A stretch of DNA of 49,581 bases from Chloroflexota bacterium (GTDB taxonomy: Bacteria; Chloroflexota; UBA6077; FW602-bin22; JAMCYS01), in assembly GCA_023473795.1 (NCBI GenBank), contig JAMCYS010000146.1:1-49581 (forward strand). The letters run 5' to 3'. This document shows, one piece after another, positions 23,123 to 32,234 of the stretch. The first letter of the stretch is position 1. The number at the start of each line of letters is the position of its first letter. The notes below the pieces were generated by a model. It did not search any database. It was not told the DNA's origin and saw only the letters and a list, made by a program, of their open reading frames with translations. Made by a program: the position numbers and the translations under genes.

Positions 23123-24985
23123 CTACAAGTAGGCCTTGATCTTGCGCGCGGCGGCCGGGCTCATGCCCGGCGCCTCCGCCAGCTCGTCGATCGTCGCGGC
23201 CCGGATGGCCGTGAGGCTGCCGAACTTGCGGAGCAGCGCGGTCTTGCGCTTGGGGCCGATGCCCGGCACTTCGTCCAGCTGGGAGCGGATGCTGCTCTGC
23301 TGGCGCAGGCCCCGATGGTAGGTCACGGCGAAGCGATGGGCCTCATCGCGGATGCGCTGCAGCAAGAACAGCCCTTGCGAGTCGCGTGGCAGGAGCACGG
23401 GCTCGCTCCTTCCCGGCACGAACAGCTCCTCGCGTTCCTTGGCCAGGCCGACTATCGGCAGCTCCTGCAGCCCCAGTTCGTCGCGCACCTCCAGCGCCGC
23501 CGAGAGCTGCCCCTTGCCGCCGTCCACGATCAGCAGGTCGGGCAGCGCCCCCCAGGGGCTATCGGGCGGGGCTTTGGCGTCTGCCTCCTCGCTCGCCTCG
23601 GCCACCCGTAGACTCTCCAGCGCTCGCTTGAAGCGGCGGGTCAGCGTTTCCTGCAGCATGGCGAAGTCGTTGGCACCTTTCACCGTCTTGATGCGGAAGC
23701 GGCGGTATTCGGAGTTCTTGGGCCGCCCTTCTTCGAAGACCACCATCGAGCCGACCGCGTTCGTGCCCTGGGTGTTGGAGATGTCGTAGCACTCGATGCG
23801 CCGCGGGTCTTCCGGCAGCCCTAGCGCCTGCGCTAGCTCCGTCACGGCGAGCGAGGTCTTCTGCTTGTCTGCCAGCCAGCGAGCGCGAATCGCCGCCAGT
23901 GCCTCGGCGGCGTTCTCGGCCACCATGTCTACCAGCAGCTTCTCCTCCACCTTGCGGGGTATAGACAGGCGAACCTGGTCGCCGCGCCGTCGCCGCAGCC
24001 AGGTCTCCAGAATCTCCATCTCGGCCGCGGCGTTCTGTAGCAGTATCTCCTCCGGAATGTAGGTGGCCTCGCTGTAGAACTGGGTGAGGAACGAGTTCAT
24101 GATGGCCCTGGCGTCCTCGTCCTGCGTGCCCTCGAGCACGAAGTGCTCGCGCCCCACTAGCTTGCCCTGGCGAACGAAGAAGACCTCCACGCAGGCCTCG
24201 CCGTCGTTGCGGGCGAAGGCAACCACGTCCTGGTCGTTGAGCGCCGTCGAGATCACCCGCTGGCGCTCGACCGTCTTCTCCACGGACTGAATCTGGTCGC
24301 GAAGGAAGGCGGCGCGCTCATACATGAGATTCTCGCTGGCCTCGTCCATCTGGGCGTGCAGCTGATCCACGATCTGTCCGGTCTTGCCCTCCAGGAAGAG
24401 GCAGACCTGGTCGATCATGGCCATATACTCTTCGCGCGTGCAGGCGCCCACGCAGGGGCCAAGGCAGCGGCCGATGTGGTACTTCAGGCAGGCCCGCTTC
24501 TGACCGTGCTCGGCCACGTTGCAGGTGCAGTAGGGGAAGATGTGGTTCAGCAGGTCGAGCGTGCGGCGCACCGATCGTGTATCCGTGAAGGGGCCGAAGT
24601 AGCGAGCGCCATCGCTGGCGATCTTGCGCCGGATCTCCGGTCGCGGCCAGGGGTCGTCGAGGCCGACCCTCAGGTAGGGGTACTGCTTGTCGTCGCGCAG
24701 GCGGACGTTGTAGCGGGGGCGGTGCTCCTTGATCAGGTTGCACTCCAGGATCAGCGCCTCGATCTCCGAGTCCGTGACGATGTACTCGAATTCGGCTACC
24801 TGGCCCATGAGGCTGCCGACCTTGGGCGATTGTCCACCGCGCTGGAAATAGGTCCGCACGCGGTTGCGCAAGTTCACCGCTTTGCCGACGTAGAGGATTC
24901 TGTTCTGGGCGTCTTTGTAGATGTAGACGCCGGGCTTGTTGGGCAGCCCCTTGACCCTGGTCTTCAGCTCGCCGTATTCCGCCAA
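23123..24985 (-). CDS. uvrC: Excinuclease ABC subunit C
   Basis: 620 aa. TTG 24985 is chosen because GGAGG is 5 bases upstream and the resulting N-terminus (AEYGELKTRVKGLPNKPGVYIYKD) is that of UvrC; the frame extends upstream to 25039 without family similarity. Order: GIY-YIG nuclease (~14-95, GVYIYKD...ILYVGKAVNLRNRVRTYF), a cysteine segment (FPYCTC...ACLKYHIGRCLGPCVGACT) likely to hold the Fe-S cluster, the UVR motif (~200-235), the UvrC RNaseH-like nuclease (IECYDISNTQGTNAVGSMVVFEEG, DLLIVDGGKGQLSAAL) and C-terminal helix-hairpin-helix (VPGIGPKRKTALLRKFGS). It makes both incisions in nucleotide-excision repair. An unusual palindrome covers its start. Confidence 0.95.
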   Translation of the reverse strand: MAEYGELKTRVKGLPNKPGVYIYKDAQNRILYVGKAVNLRNRVRTYFQRGGQSPKVGSLMGQVAEFEYIVTDSEIEALILECNLIKEHRPRYNVRLRDDKQYPYLRVGLDDPWPRPEIRRKIASDGARYFGPFTDTRSVRRTLDLLNHIFPYCTCNVAEHGQKRACLKYHIGRCLGPCVGACTREEYMAMIDQVCLFLEGKTGQIVDQLHAQMDEASENLMYERAAFLRDQIQSVEKTVERQRVISTALNDQDVVAFARNDGEACVEVFFVRQGKLVGREHFVLEGTQDEDARAIMNSFLTQFYSEATYIPEEILLQNAAAEMEILETWLRRRRGDQVRLSIPRKVEEKLLVDMVAENAAEALAAIRARWLADKQKTSLAVTELAQALGLPEDPRRIECYDISNTQGTNAVGSMVVFEEGRPKNSEYRRFRIKTVKGANDFAMLQETLTRRFKRALESLRVAEASEEADAKAPPDSPWGALPDLLIVDGGKGQLSAALEVRDELGLQELPIVGLAKEREELFVPGRSEPVLLPRDSQGLFLLQRIRDEAHRFAVTYHRGLRQQSSIRSQLDEVPGIGPKRKTALLRKFGSLTAIRAATIDELAEAPGMSPAAARKIKAYL

Positions 24986-25004
24986 TTGCGCCTCCGGCGC
25001 AATT
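24984..25004 (-). promoter_or_regulatory. uvrC: Palindrome over the uvrC ribosome-binding site and start codon
   Basis: Perfect 9-bp arms AATTGCGCC and GGCGCAATT around GGA. In mRNA sense the right arm contains part of the Shine-Dalgarno GGAGG and the first two bases of the TTG start. An extended -10 (TGTTAGAAT, 25002-25010) overlaps its outer edge. It could be an operator or a translation-controlling hairpin. Confidence 0.5.
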
Positions 25005-25150
25005 CTAACATAACGCTCCCGGCGGGCGTAGGCGAGCAAAAGGAAACCCGGCGCGCCACAGCGGCCGCGGCTAGGTGCAGGACCTATGCCCTGCTCAGCG
25101 GGCGGAACGCAGGTGTCCCGGGGTGAGTTGGAGCTGGCAACGGGCGGCGC

Positions 25151-26302
25151 TCAGCCAGCCACGGAGACCCCGATCAGACTGCCTATGGCGTAGGTGACGG
25201 CCGCAGCCGCCGCGCCGATCAGCAGCATGCGGCCGCCGCTGAACACGGGGTTGCGGCCGGTGAACAGCGAGAGCGCGGCGCCGACTCCGAAGAGGGCGAA
25301 CGCGCTCAGCAGGGCGCTAACCGCGACGGCCGTCAGCCCATGGAGGAACAAGAAAGGCAGCACGGGCAAGACGGCGCCCACCGAAAAGGCCGCGAATGAG
25401 CTGCCGGCCGCGCTCCAAGGCGAACCCAGCTCCTGGGGGTCGAGCCCCAGCTCTTCCCGCGCCAGCGTATCCAGCGCCACCTGGCTATCGCTCACCAGGG
25501 TTTGTGCCAGACGCTCTGCCTCTATCTTGGGCACGCCCTTGGCGCGGTAGATCAGCGCCAGTTCTTCCTTCTCTTCTTCCGGCGTTGCCGCCAATTCCTC
25601 CCGCTCCAGGCGCAGTTGGCGTTCGAAGACCTCCCGCTGGGCGCGCATCGAAACGTATTCCCCCGCGGCCATCGAGAAAGCGCCGGCCAGCAGGCCGGCT
25701 ATGCCCGCCAGCAGCACGAAGCGCCCGCTCTCCGGCGAGTTGGCGACCCCGCCGGCCACGCCCATAACCAGGCTGAGGTTGGACACCAGGCCGTCGTTGG
25801 CGCCGAAGACGGTGGCCCGCAAGCTGCCGCCGGCTCCGCCGCCCCGGTGCCAGTTCTCCCGGCCGGCGATGTCCGTCTCCCCGGCACCCCGGGCCAATTG
25901 GCGAAAGGTCTGGGCGTGGGAGTCCTCCTCCCATGCCAGGTCGGCCGTCCCCGGTTGGTTGGCGTAGCCGGCCGCGTCCCGCCGCTCCAGAGAGTCCACG
26001 ATGCCTATGACCGCCCTGTTGCCGAAGTGGCGGGCCAGCCAGCCCAGAACGCGGGCGCGGAAGCTGGGCCCGCCGACGTCGGCGCTGGCCCCCACGGCGC
26101 GCAACCTGGCAATCCAGAGGTCGGCGTGCCGTTGTTCGGCCCGCGCCAGGTCGGCGTACAGTTGTTTGCGTTCGGCATCCGACTCCGCCGCGGCCATTGC
26201 CCGGTAGAGGGCTACACCGTCGTTCTCCGCCTTGAGATTGGCGCGATAGCGCCGGATATCGTCCTCACGCCTCGGCCCCGAGGCGCCGTCTCGCTCTGCC
26301 AT
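25151..26302 (-). CDS. VIT1/CCC1-family iron/manganese transporter with N-terminal ferritin-like domain
   Basis: 383 aa from ATG 26302 with GGGGAGGAA upstream. Residues ~12-140 are a rubrerythrin/ferritin-like four-helix domain (RRYRANLKAENDGVALYRAMAAAESDAERKQLYADLARAEQRHADLW, WEEDSHAQTF) with Glu/His ligands for iron. Residues ~160-383 are the VIT1/CCC1 domain: ATVFGANDGLVSNLSLVMGVAGG, a cytoplasmic EEEKEELALIYRAKGVP segment rich in Glu, and about five membrane helices. Such fusions are thought to oxidise or gather Fe(II) and move it across the membrane. It is a single gene; substrate preference is not readable from sequence. Confidence 0.9.
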   Translation of the reverse strand: MAERDGASGPRREDDIRRYRANLKAENDGVALYRAMAAAESDAERKQLYADLARAEQRHADLWIARLRAVGASADVGGPSFRARVLGWLARHFGNRAVIGIVDSLERRDAAGYANQPGTADLAWEEDSHAQTFRQLARGAGETDIAGRENWHRGGGAGGSLRATVFGANDGLVSNLSLVMGVAGGVANSPESGRFVLLAGIAGLLAGAFSMAAGEYVSMRAQREVFERQLRLEREELAATPEEEKEELALIYRAKGVPKIEAERLAQTLVSDSQVALDTLAREELGLDPQELGSPWSAAGSSFAAFSVGAVLPVLPFLFLHGLTAVAVSALLSAFALFGVGAALSLFTGRNPVFSGGRMLLIGAAAAAVTYAIGSLIGVSVAG

Positions 26303-26758
26303 GCGATTCCTCCCCGTCGAAGGGCAGGCCATGCCTAGACCCGGCCATAACATCCATTGTACCACTGGGCCGCGGCTGAAGGTCAGGCTGCAACCCCCTT
26401 CGACCGTTTGGCTCTGGCGGCGGCTGGGCTTACAATTGATAGCTGCTGTCTTTGCCCATCGAGGTGCTGTTGCCTGGCCGTGGCCAGCCCCTCGTGGGCC
26501 AGGTGAACGACGACCTGGCCCGATACCTCCGCCGCCGGCCTCTCTTGTCGCGAGGGGATGCTGCCCTTGCCTCAGACTGAGACCCTCTTGACTTGATATT
26601 CCCATCCCCGTGCCTCTTCCCGGTGGTCGGCATCCGCTGCCGGCGAGCATCGGAATCGGTGAGGGGCTCCCGTCGGCACTGCCGCCTAGAGCCGTCGTCC
26701 CGGCGTTCCGCTGCAACGTGCTTCAGGCGCCGTGCCACGAAGATATGGGATTGACAGG
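26303..26758. other. 456-base intergenic region, nothing recognised
   Basis: Between the VIT1 gene (whose start region it precedes on the minus strand) and the end of the phosphatase-family gene. Open frames here lack ribosome-binding sites and coding character. No palindrome or clear promoter was seen. Confidence 0.4.
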
Positions 26759-28768
26759 CTAGGCGCAATCGTGCTTGTCCCAGGGCTGGCGGGTCTTCCG
26801 GGCCAGGGCAGCCTGCATGCGCTCCAGGCCACCCTGCAACTTGGCGATTTCCTTGTCCTTAGCCTGCGTGTCCTTCAGTGCCTGCCAGATGATGGCTCCA
26901 TCGACGGTCTCCGGCACGGGCAGGTCGGCAAGATGGCACACCGTCGGCACTACGTCCTGCAGGCCAACCGTGCGTGCTATTCGCGTGCCCTTCTTCACGC
27001 CAGGACCATTGAAGACCAGCAGGCCGCGCAAGGAGCCCAGGCTCCATTCGCCCGTCGGCAGGATGTTGCCGTGCTGGCTGCCGAACCAGGGATAGACCGC
27101 GTATACCACGTCGCCCACCCTGTCGCCGTAGAGGCCAAGTAACCTGGCGTCTTGCTTGGTCAGAGCTAGCGCCGCCGGCCGCGTGCCGGTCTTGGGATGC
27201 ACGTAGGTGAGTAGGGCGTCGACGATCTGTTGCTGCACCTGCTCGTAGTCCGCCCGCTCGACGATGCCCTCGGGATCGCGCCCCTTCAAGTTCACGTACA
27301 CGTAGCACACCCGCTGGGGGATCGCCTTGGAGCGGCTGGCGTCCGCCTGGCCGGTTAGGCCCAGCGTCTTAAGGATGTCGCCATACCAGCCCTCGCCCAC
27401 TTCGTGCCCTTCGGACTCCCTGCCGACCGCTGCCAGACCCGCCGGTACCAGGGCGTCGAAGGGATCGAAGGACGGCCCATCGGCCGTCGCGCCGTGGTCC
27501 GACACCAGCACTATCAGCGTATCCCGGCCCGCCGCCTCGACGATGCGCCCGACCATGCGGTCCTGGCTCTCGTAGATGCGCCGGTGCGCGTCCCAGAACC
27601 GCTCGCGTCTAGCGTCGTCTGGGTCCGTAGCCGGGTCGATATCGTTCATTAGCATATGATAGAGGAAATCGGGCGGGTGCGAGTGCATGCAGAATAGATC
27701 CCAATCCGGCACCGCCTGGAGAAGTGAGGTCGCCCACTCAGCGCAGAACGTGCCGTAGAGGTCGGCGCACTCGACGTAAGTCTCCAGATCGATGGTTCCG
27801 TAGGAGTACTCCACGAGGCCCATGCTGGGCACCGGTATGCCCTCGGGCGAGTCGATCTTGGCCAGGAGGTCGGGGTGGGTCATCAAGGGTGCCATGTCCA
27901 CCAAGGCGGTCAAGAACAGGCGAAAGTCCTCGGCGTCTGCCGAAAGTTCCACCAGCTTGGCGCGGAAGAAAACCTCTCTTGCCGAACCGTCGGCGAGATT
28001 CATCGTGGTCCAGACCTTGGGGCTCCACTCGCCCACGTGCAAGGTGAAGAAGGCATCTCGCAGGTTCTTGTTGGGCGAGAGGGTGATGGAGTCGTAGGTA
28101 TCGCCGCCCGACTGACGGGCCAGAACATACCAGGTGGTTGGCTCGGGCTCGCCGGCTGCCTCGGGGAAGTTTAGCTTGGCCGCCAACTCCAGCGGCTCTT
28201 CCCCGGGCTCGGTCAGGTTGAGCCAGCCCTCGGCTGACGCGAACTCAGAGCGGATGGCACCCGGGTAGATGCCGGTGGTGATCACCTGGTTGGCGCAGAA
28301 GTTGAACTTGGCCTGCAGGCCAGGCAGCCCCGTCCGCACCTCGCCTGGAGTGAGGCCAGCCCCACCCACGACCACGCCGGACGTCATCCGCGAGGGCCAG
28401 GAGACCGGGTAGTTGAAGACGATGCACTTCTTTCCTGCCTTGTCCGCCGCTTCCCAAATAGTCTCGGCTTGTACGTCGGCGCTGTCGAAGTTCTGGATGG
28501 TGTTTGCGTTGATCGGCGACTGGCCTGGCCGGTGTTGGCGCCAGAAGTCGGTGATGCCGTGGGTGCCGATTAGAGCGCCGGTGGCGATAGTGATCCAGTT
28601 GGGCGGTGTGATCGTGGGGTAGGGCACGAGGCAATTCTCGGCGAAAGCCCCTCCCTCGACAAGGCGCTTGATATTGGGTAGGTAGCCGTCCGCAAGATGC
28701 TTCTCCAGTAACGGCACTACCGGACAATCGAGGCCGATGATCGCTATGCGTTTCGGTTTGCTCGCCAT
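26759..28768 (-). CDS. Alkaline-phosphatase-superfamily phosphodiesterase/nucleotide pyrophosphatase-like protein
   Basis: 669 aa from ATG 28768 (GGGAGA upstream). The fold begins RIAIIGLDCPVVPLLE (metal-binding Asp14), LPNIKRLVEGGAFAENCLVPYPTITPPNWITIATGA with the probable nucleophile Thr54, GITDFW, then later LFCMHSHPPDFLYHMLM, IVLVSDHGATADGP and QHGNILPTGEW with metal-binding Asp/His, and DVVPTVCHLADLPVP. This order is that of type I phosphodiesterases of the AP superfamily. No signal peptide is visible, so a cytoplasmic location is likely. A coiled-coil tail (KDTQAKDKEIAKLQGGLERMQAAL) ends the protein. The substrate is unknown. It is divergent from the exopolysaccharide operon, about 290 bases away. 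Confidence 0.87.
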   Translation of the reverse strand: MASKPKRIAIIGLDCPVVPLLEKHLADGYLPNIKRLVEGGAFAENCLVPYPTITPPNWITIATGALIGTHGITDFWRQHRPGQSPINANTIQNFDSADVQAETIWEAADKAGKKCIVFNYPVSWPSRMTSGVVVGGAGLTPGEVRTGLPGLQAKFNFCANQVITTGIYPGAIRSEFASAEGWLNLTEPGEEPLELAAKLNFPEAAGEPEPTTWYVLARQSGGDTYDSITLSPNKNLRDAFFTLHVGEWSPKVWTTMNLADGSAREVFFRAKLVELSADAEDFRLFLTALVDMAPLMTHPDLLAKIDSPEGIPVPSMGLVEYSYGTIDLETYVECADLYGTFCAEWATSLLQAVPDWDLFCMHSHPPDFLYHMLMNDIDPATDPDDARRERFWDAHRRIYESQDRMVGRIVEAAGRDTLIVLVSDHGATADGPSFDPFDALVPAGLAAVGRESEGHEVGEGWYGDILKTLGLTGQADASRSKAIPQRVCYVYVNLKGRDPEGIVERADYEQVQQQIVDALLTYVHPKTGTRPAALALTKQDARLLGLYGDRVGDVVYAVYPWFGSQHGNILPTGEWSLGSLRGLLVFNGPGVKKGTRIARTVGLQDVVPTVCHLADLPVPETVDGAIIWQALKDTQAKDKEIAKLQGGLERMQAALARKTRQPWDKHDCA

Positions 28769-29016
28769 TGTCTATCTCCCTCTGGCCTAGGTTGACTGAT
28801 AGCAGGCCAGATCGCCGTTCGGCCTGCCTATCCAGCACCGGTATTCTACAGACAGCGGGCTGAACATTCTAGCTAGCTCGCCCTCATCTGACGCCACCCG
28901 CCAATAGTAACGATCGGCGTTAGGCCCCTTGACCGCTGGCGCAAGGTTCGGAGTAGCGCTGGGGGAGGAATCCCCAGATCTAGCGGCTTCGGGCCGGGTT
29001 AACGCCGGCCCACCGT

Positions 29017-29046
29017 TTGCATCGGCCTCCGGCACCCTGCTATACT
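29017..29046 (+). promoter_or_regulatory. Probable promoter of the exopolysaccharide operon
   Basis: A good -10 TATACT (29041-29046) with a weak -35 TTGCAT (29017-29022) 18 bases upstream. The GTG at 29060 and ATG at 29069 lie 14 and 23 bases beyond the -10, so the leader would be very short. Confidence 0.45.
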
Positions 29047-29059
29047 GCGCCGGTGCACG

Positions 29060-30796
29060 GTGGGCGCCATGCAATCAGTCAAGGTTAGGCGGAGCGGGCG
29101 ACGCCGAATCGGGGCCTACCCGGTCCTGATCCTGGCCGCCCTGCTTTTCCTCATACCAACGGGAGTACTACCAGGCGTCGACCTGTTCAGCGGGCGGTCG
29201 TACGCGAGTATCTCTGTGCCACGGACTATCCCCAACACCGACCTCAACCCCTACGGGGCCAATTTCTTCCTCCACCTGGAAGCCGAACAGTGGAAGATAG
29301 ACAAGACCCTGCAGATGGCCGGGGAGGCGGGGCTCGGCTGGGTGAAGCAGCAATTCCCCTGGGAGAACTTGGAGATGAGCAGCGGTCGTTTCTGGGACGA
29401 CCGCTACAACGTGAGCACTTGGGACAAGTTCGATTACATAGTGAACACGGCGGCCAAGAACGGCCTGCAGGTAATCGCCCGTCTCGACCGGCCGCCCGAC
29501 TGGGCGCGCGAGCCCAACACCACGCCCCTCTCCCCGCCCAAGGACTTCGCCGCTTACGGGCGTTTCGTGGCCGAGGTGGCCAAGCATTTCAAGGGGCGGG
29601 TGCGCTACTACCAGATATGGAACGAGCCGAACCTGACCGAGGAATGGGGCGGCAAGCCGGTCGATCCCAAGGCCTACGTCGAACTGCTCAGGGTGGCTTG
29701 CCAGGCGATCAAGAAGGTCGATCCGAACGCCTATGTTCTGAGCGCGCCTCTGGCGCAAACCGTAGAGAACAACCCGGCCCACTTGAGCGATGTCGCCTTT
29801 CTAGAGGCGATGTACAACAACGGCGCCCGGCAGTACTTCGACATCCTGTTCGCCAACGCCTATGGGTTCAGCCTTCCTCCTGAGGATGCGCCCGACCCGG
29901 CCAAGCTGAATTTCTCGCGTGTGTTGCTCATGCGGCAGGTGATGGAGCGCAACGGGGATGGAGCGAAGCCCGTTTGGTTCAACGAATTCGGCTGGAACGC
30001 CTCGCCCGCGGACCTGCCCGCGGAACGGTTGCTCTGGGGTCGGGTGACCGAGCAGCAGCAGGCCGAGTACACGGCGAGGGCCATTCAGATGGCCCGTCGT
30101 GACTGGCCTTGGGCCGGGGTGTTCAACGTCTGGTTCTTCCGCCAAACCGGCCAACAGTACCAGTGGGACGACTCGCAGTTCTATTTCCGGATGGTCGACG
30201 TGGGGTTCACCCCGCGCCTCGTCTACAAGGCGGTGCGCCAGGATACGGTGCCGCTGTTCACGGCCGGCCCCGGGAGCTACCAGGAAATGAACCCGGCGCT
30301 CGTCTTGCAGAGCAGCTGGGATTACGTGCGCGACGACAAGGCCGACGCCAAGGGTTACCTGGCGAGCGATCGCACCGGCGACAAGGTCACGGTCACGTTC
30401 CATGGCGGCTCGTTGGCTCTGCGCATTCTCAAGGGCCCGGAATGCGGGCGGCTGTACGTTTCCCTGGACGGCAACGGCGTGGAAGGGTTGCCGCACGATG
30501 CCGCGGGGCGGAGCTACCTGGATCTCTATGCGGATTCCCCGACCTGGGTGGAGTTGCCGGTGGCGGGGGGCCTCCGCGCGGGGACCCACAATCTGGCCCT
30601 CACGGTGAGCGCGGAGCGTGATGCGCGGTCGCGTGGTCGTCTGGTCGCCGTCGACGGCTTCACGGTTGGCGAGGAGGGCCCTTTCCCCTGGCCACAGGTG
30701 GCGGCCGGGGGAGCCATTTTCGGCATCCTAATGGGCATGGTGGTCTGGCGACGGCGACGCGGCCGGTCGCGGGCCAGCGGAGGTAACGGTGTCTGA
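29060..30796 (+). CDS. Membrane-anchored clan GH-A glycoside hydrolase at the head of the exopolysaccharide operon
   Basis: 578 aa from GTG 29060 (ATG 29069 is possible). A basic N-terminus and one helix (YPVLILAALLFLIPTGVLPG) export the protein. The TIM-barrel domain has WVKQQFPWENLEMSSGRFWDD, the acid/base Glu189 in YYQIWNEPN and the nucleophile Glu309 in PVWFNEFGWN, the clan GH-A pattern (GH5/GH39-like). A jelly-roll-like domain follows (~390-535), then a C-terminal helix and an Arg-rich tail (IFGILMGMVVWRRRRGRSR). The enzyme is thus tethered outside the membrane, probably trimming or releasing the polymer made by the operon. The exact linkage is unknown. Confidence 0.82.
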   Translation: MGAMQSVKVRRSGRRRIGAYPVLILAALLFLIPTGVLPGVDLFSGRSYASISVPRTIPNTDLNPYGANFFLHLEAEQWKIDKTLQMAGEAGLGWVKQQFPWENLEMSSGRFWDDRYNVSTWDKFDYIVNTAAKNGLQVIARLDRPPDWAREPNTTPLSPPKDFAAYGRFVAEVAKHFKGRVRYYQIWNEPNLTEEWGGKPVDPKAYVELLRVACQAIKKVDPNAYVLSAPLAQTVENNPAHLSDVAFLEAMYNNGARQYFDILFANAYGFSLPPEDAPDPAKLNFSRVLLMRQVMERNGDGAKPVWFNEFGWNASPADLPAERLLWGRVTEQQQAEYTARAIQMARRDWPWAGVFNVWFFRQTGQQYQWDDSQFYFRMVDVGFTPRLVYKAVRQDTVPLFTAGPGSYQEMNPALVLQSSWDYVRDDKADAKGYLASDRTGDKVTVTFHGGSLALRILKGPECGRLYVSLDGNGVEGLPHDAAGRSYLDLYADSPTWVELPVAGGLRAGTHNLALTVSAERDARSRGRLVAVDGFTVGEEGPFPWPQVAAGGAIFGILMGMVVWRRRRGRSRASGGNGV

Positions 30797-32234
30797 GGAA
30801 CGGCGCTGGACGGGCAAACGGGCAATAATGCAAGCCGCGGTGATGGTGGCTGGCATTGCCACCTATGTGCTGGCGCCCTGGAGTGGCGTGGCGCTCTCGG
30901 GGTGGATGATCTTCACACTTACGGCGGGAGCCTGGCCCGGGATGGCCCTGCGCCTGATCGTGCTGTCGACGCCTTTCTACTTATTCCCCAAGACCGTGAC
31001 CGATCTCCCCTTCTCGCCCACTGAGGCGATGCTGGTGGGGCTGCTCGTCGCCTGGCTGGTGCCCGCGCTGCGGCGCACCCTCCGCTCGGGCGGGCCGGGG
31101 CCGCGGCGGTTGCGCCTGGACTGGCCGATCGTTCTCTTTCTACTAGGGGCGGTGTTCGCGGGTCTCGCGGCGACCGACTTGGGCACGCACGCCCGCAACC
31201 TGCGCGTGGTGGTGCTGGAGCCGCTTCTCTTCTACTACCTGGCGAAGCGCGAGTCGCAGACCGAGGACGAGTTCTTCGGCTTGGTGGATGCCTGGTTGCT
31301 GGCGGGCGTGGCCGTATCGCTGTTTGCTTTCTACCAGTACCTGTTCACCAGCGATACTATCGTCGCCGAGGGCGTGGCCCGGGCCCGGGGGCTATACGGC
31401 TCGCCCAACAACCTCGGCATCTATCTGGCGCGGGTGTTGCCGGTTGCCGGCTGTCTCGCCGTTTGGGGGGAGCGCAGGCGCGGCCTCTACGCCGCGGCCT
31501 TCGCGGTTGTGGCGGCGGCCCTGGCGCTCACGTTCTCGCTGGGCGCCTGGCTGGGGGCGGCGGTGGCGCTGCTGCTCGTGGCGCTACTCGGCAGCCGTCG
31601 CCGCTTCGCCCTGGGCATCGTAGGCGTTCTGGCTCTGGCGCTGTTGGGCGGCTGGCTACTGGACCTGCCGCGGATCGTCTCGCACTTCAGCCCCGACGCG
31701 GCGACCTGGCGCTGGCGAGTCTACGTCTGGCAGGCGGGGATCAACATGGTGCGCGATCACCCCTTGCTCGGCGTCGGGCTCGACAACTTCCTGAAGCTGT
31801 ACCCGAGCTATATGCTGCCGGAGGCCTGGCCCGAGCCCGGTCTCTCTCACCCGCATAACCTCCTGCTCGACCTGTGGCTGTCCACCGGTCTACTCGGTCT
31901 TGTAGGCGGCGTCTGGTTGATAGGACGCCAGCTGTGGCGCGCCTGGCGCAGCTGGCGTTTCGCCGACAGCGTCCAGCTACGCGCGGTGGGGCTAGGGCTG
32001 TTCGCCAGCACTGTGGACTTGGTCGTGCACGGCAGCTTCGACAATGCTTACTTCTTGGTGGACCTCGCGATGGTCTTCTGGTTGGTGCAGGCTCTGGCGG
32101 GTACTCGTCCACGACCCTACAAGGCCGCAGGTGCGGCCGGGGAAGGAACGGGGATGGCATCGGGACCCGCTTGGGAAAGAGAACAAGAGGAGGAAGGGCC
32201 GGCGCCCTGGGAGACGCCGTCCCACGCATCTTGA
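30789..32234 (+). CDS. O-antigen ligase/polymerase-like membrane protein (Wzy_C family), first copy
   Basis: 481 aa from GTG 30789 with GGAGGT 5 bases upstream; it overlaps the glycosidase gene by 8 bases. It has about ten to twelve membrane helices. The Wzy_C signature region is visible: GLYGSPNNLGIYLARVLPV, then WRWRVYVWQAGINMVRDHPLLGVGLDNF and SHPHNLLLDLWLSTGLLGLVGG with the conserved His-Asn. The C-terminal ~45 residues are charged and soluble. Such proteins polymerise lipid-linked repeat units or ligate them to an acceptor outside the membrane. A second, divergent copy lies two genes downstream. Confidence 0.85.
   Translation: MSEERRWTGKRAIMQAAVMVAGIATYVLAPWSGVALSGWMIFTLTAGAWPGMALRLIVLSTPFYLFPKTVTDLPFSPTEAMLVGLLVAWLVPALRRTLRSGGPGPRRLRLDWPIVLFLLGAVFAGLAATDLGTHARNLRVVVLEPLLFYYLAKRESQTEDEFFGLVDAWLLAGVAVSLFAFYQYLFTSDTIVAEGVARARGLYGSPNNLGIYLARVLPVAGCLAVWGERRRGLYAAAFAVVAAALALTFSLGAWLGAAVALLLVALLGSRRRFALGIVGVLALALLGGWLLDLPRIVSHFSPDAATWRWRVYVWQAGINMVRDHPLLGVGLDNFLKLYPSYMLPEAWPEPGLSHPHNLLLDLWLSTGLLGLVGGVWLIGRQLWRAWRSWRFADSVQLRAVGLGLFASTVDLVVHGSFDNAYFLVDLAMVFWLVQALAGTRPRPYKAAGAAGEGTGMASGPAWEREQEEEGPAPWETPSHAS

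Noticed and set aside
26430-26768. 112-codon minus-strand frame in the gap before the VIT1 gene's upstream side
   Set aside because: Arg-rich, no ribosome-binding site, no recognisable domain, and it overlaps the end of the phosphatase-family gene.
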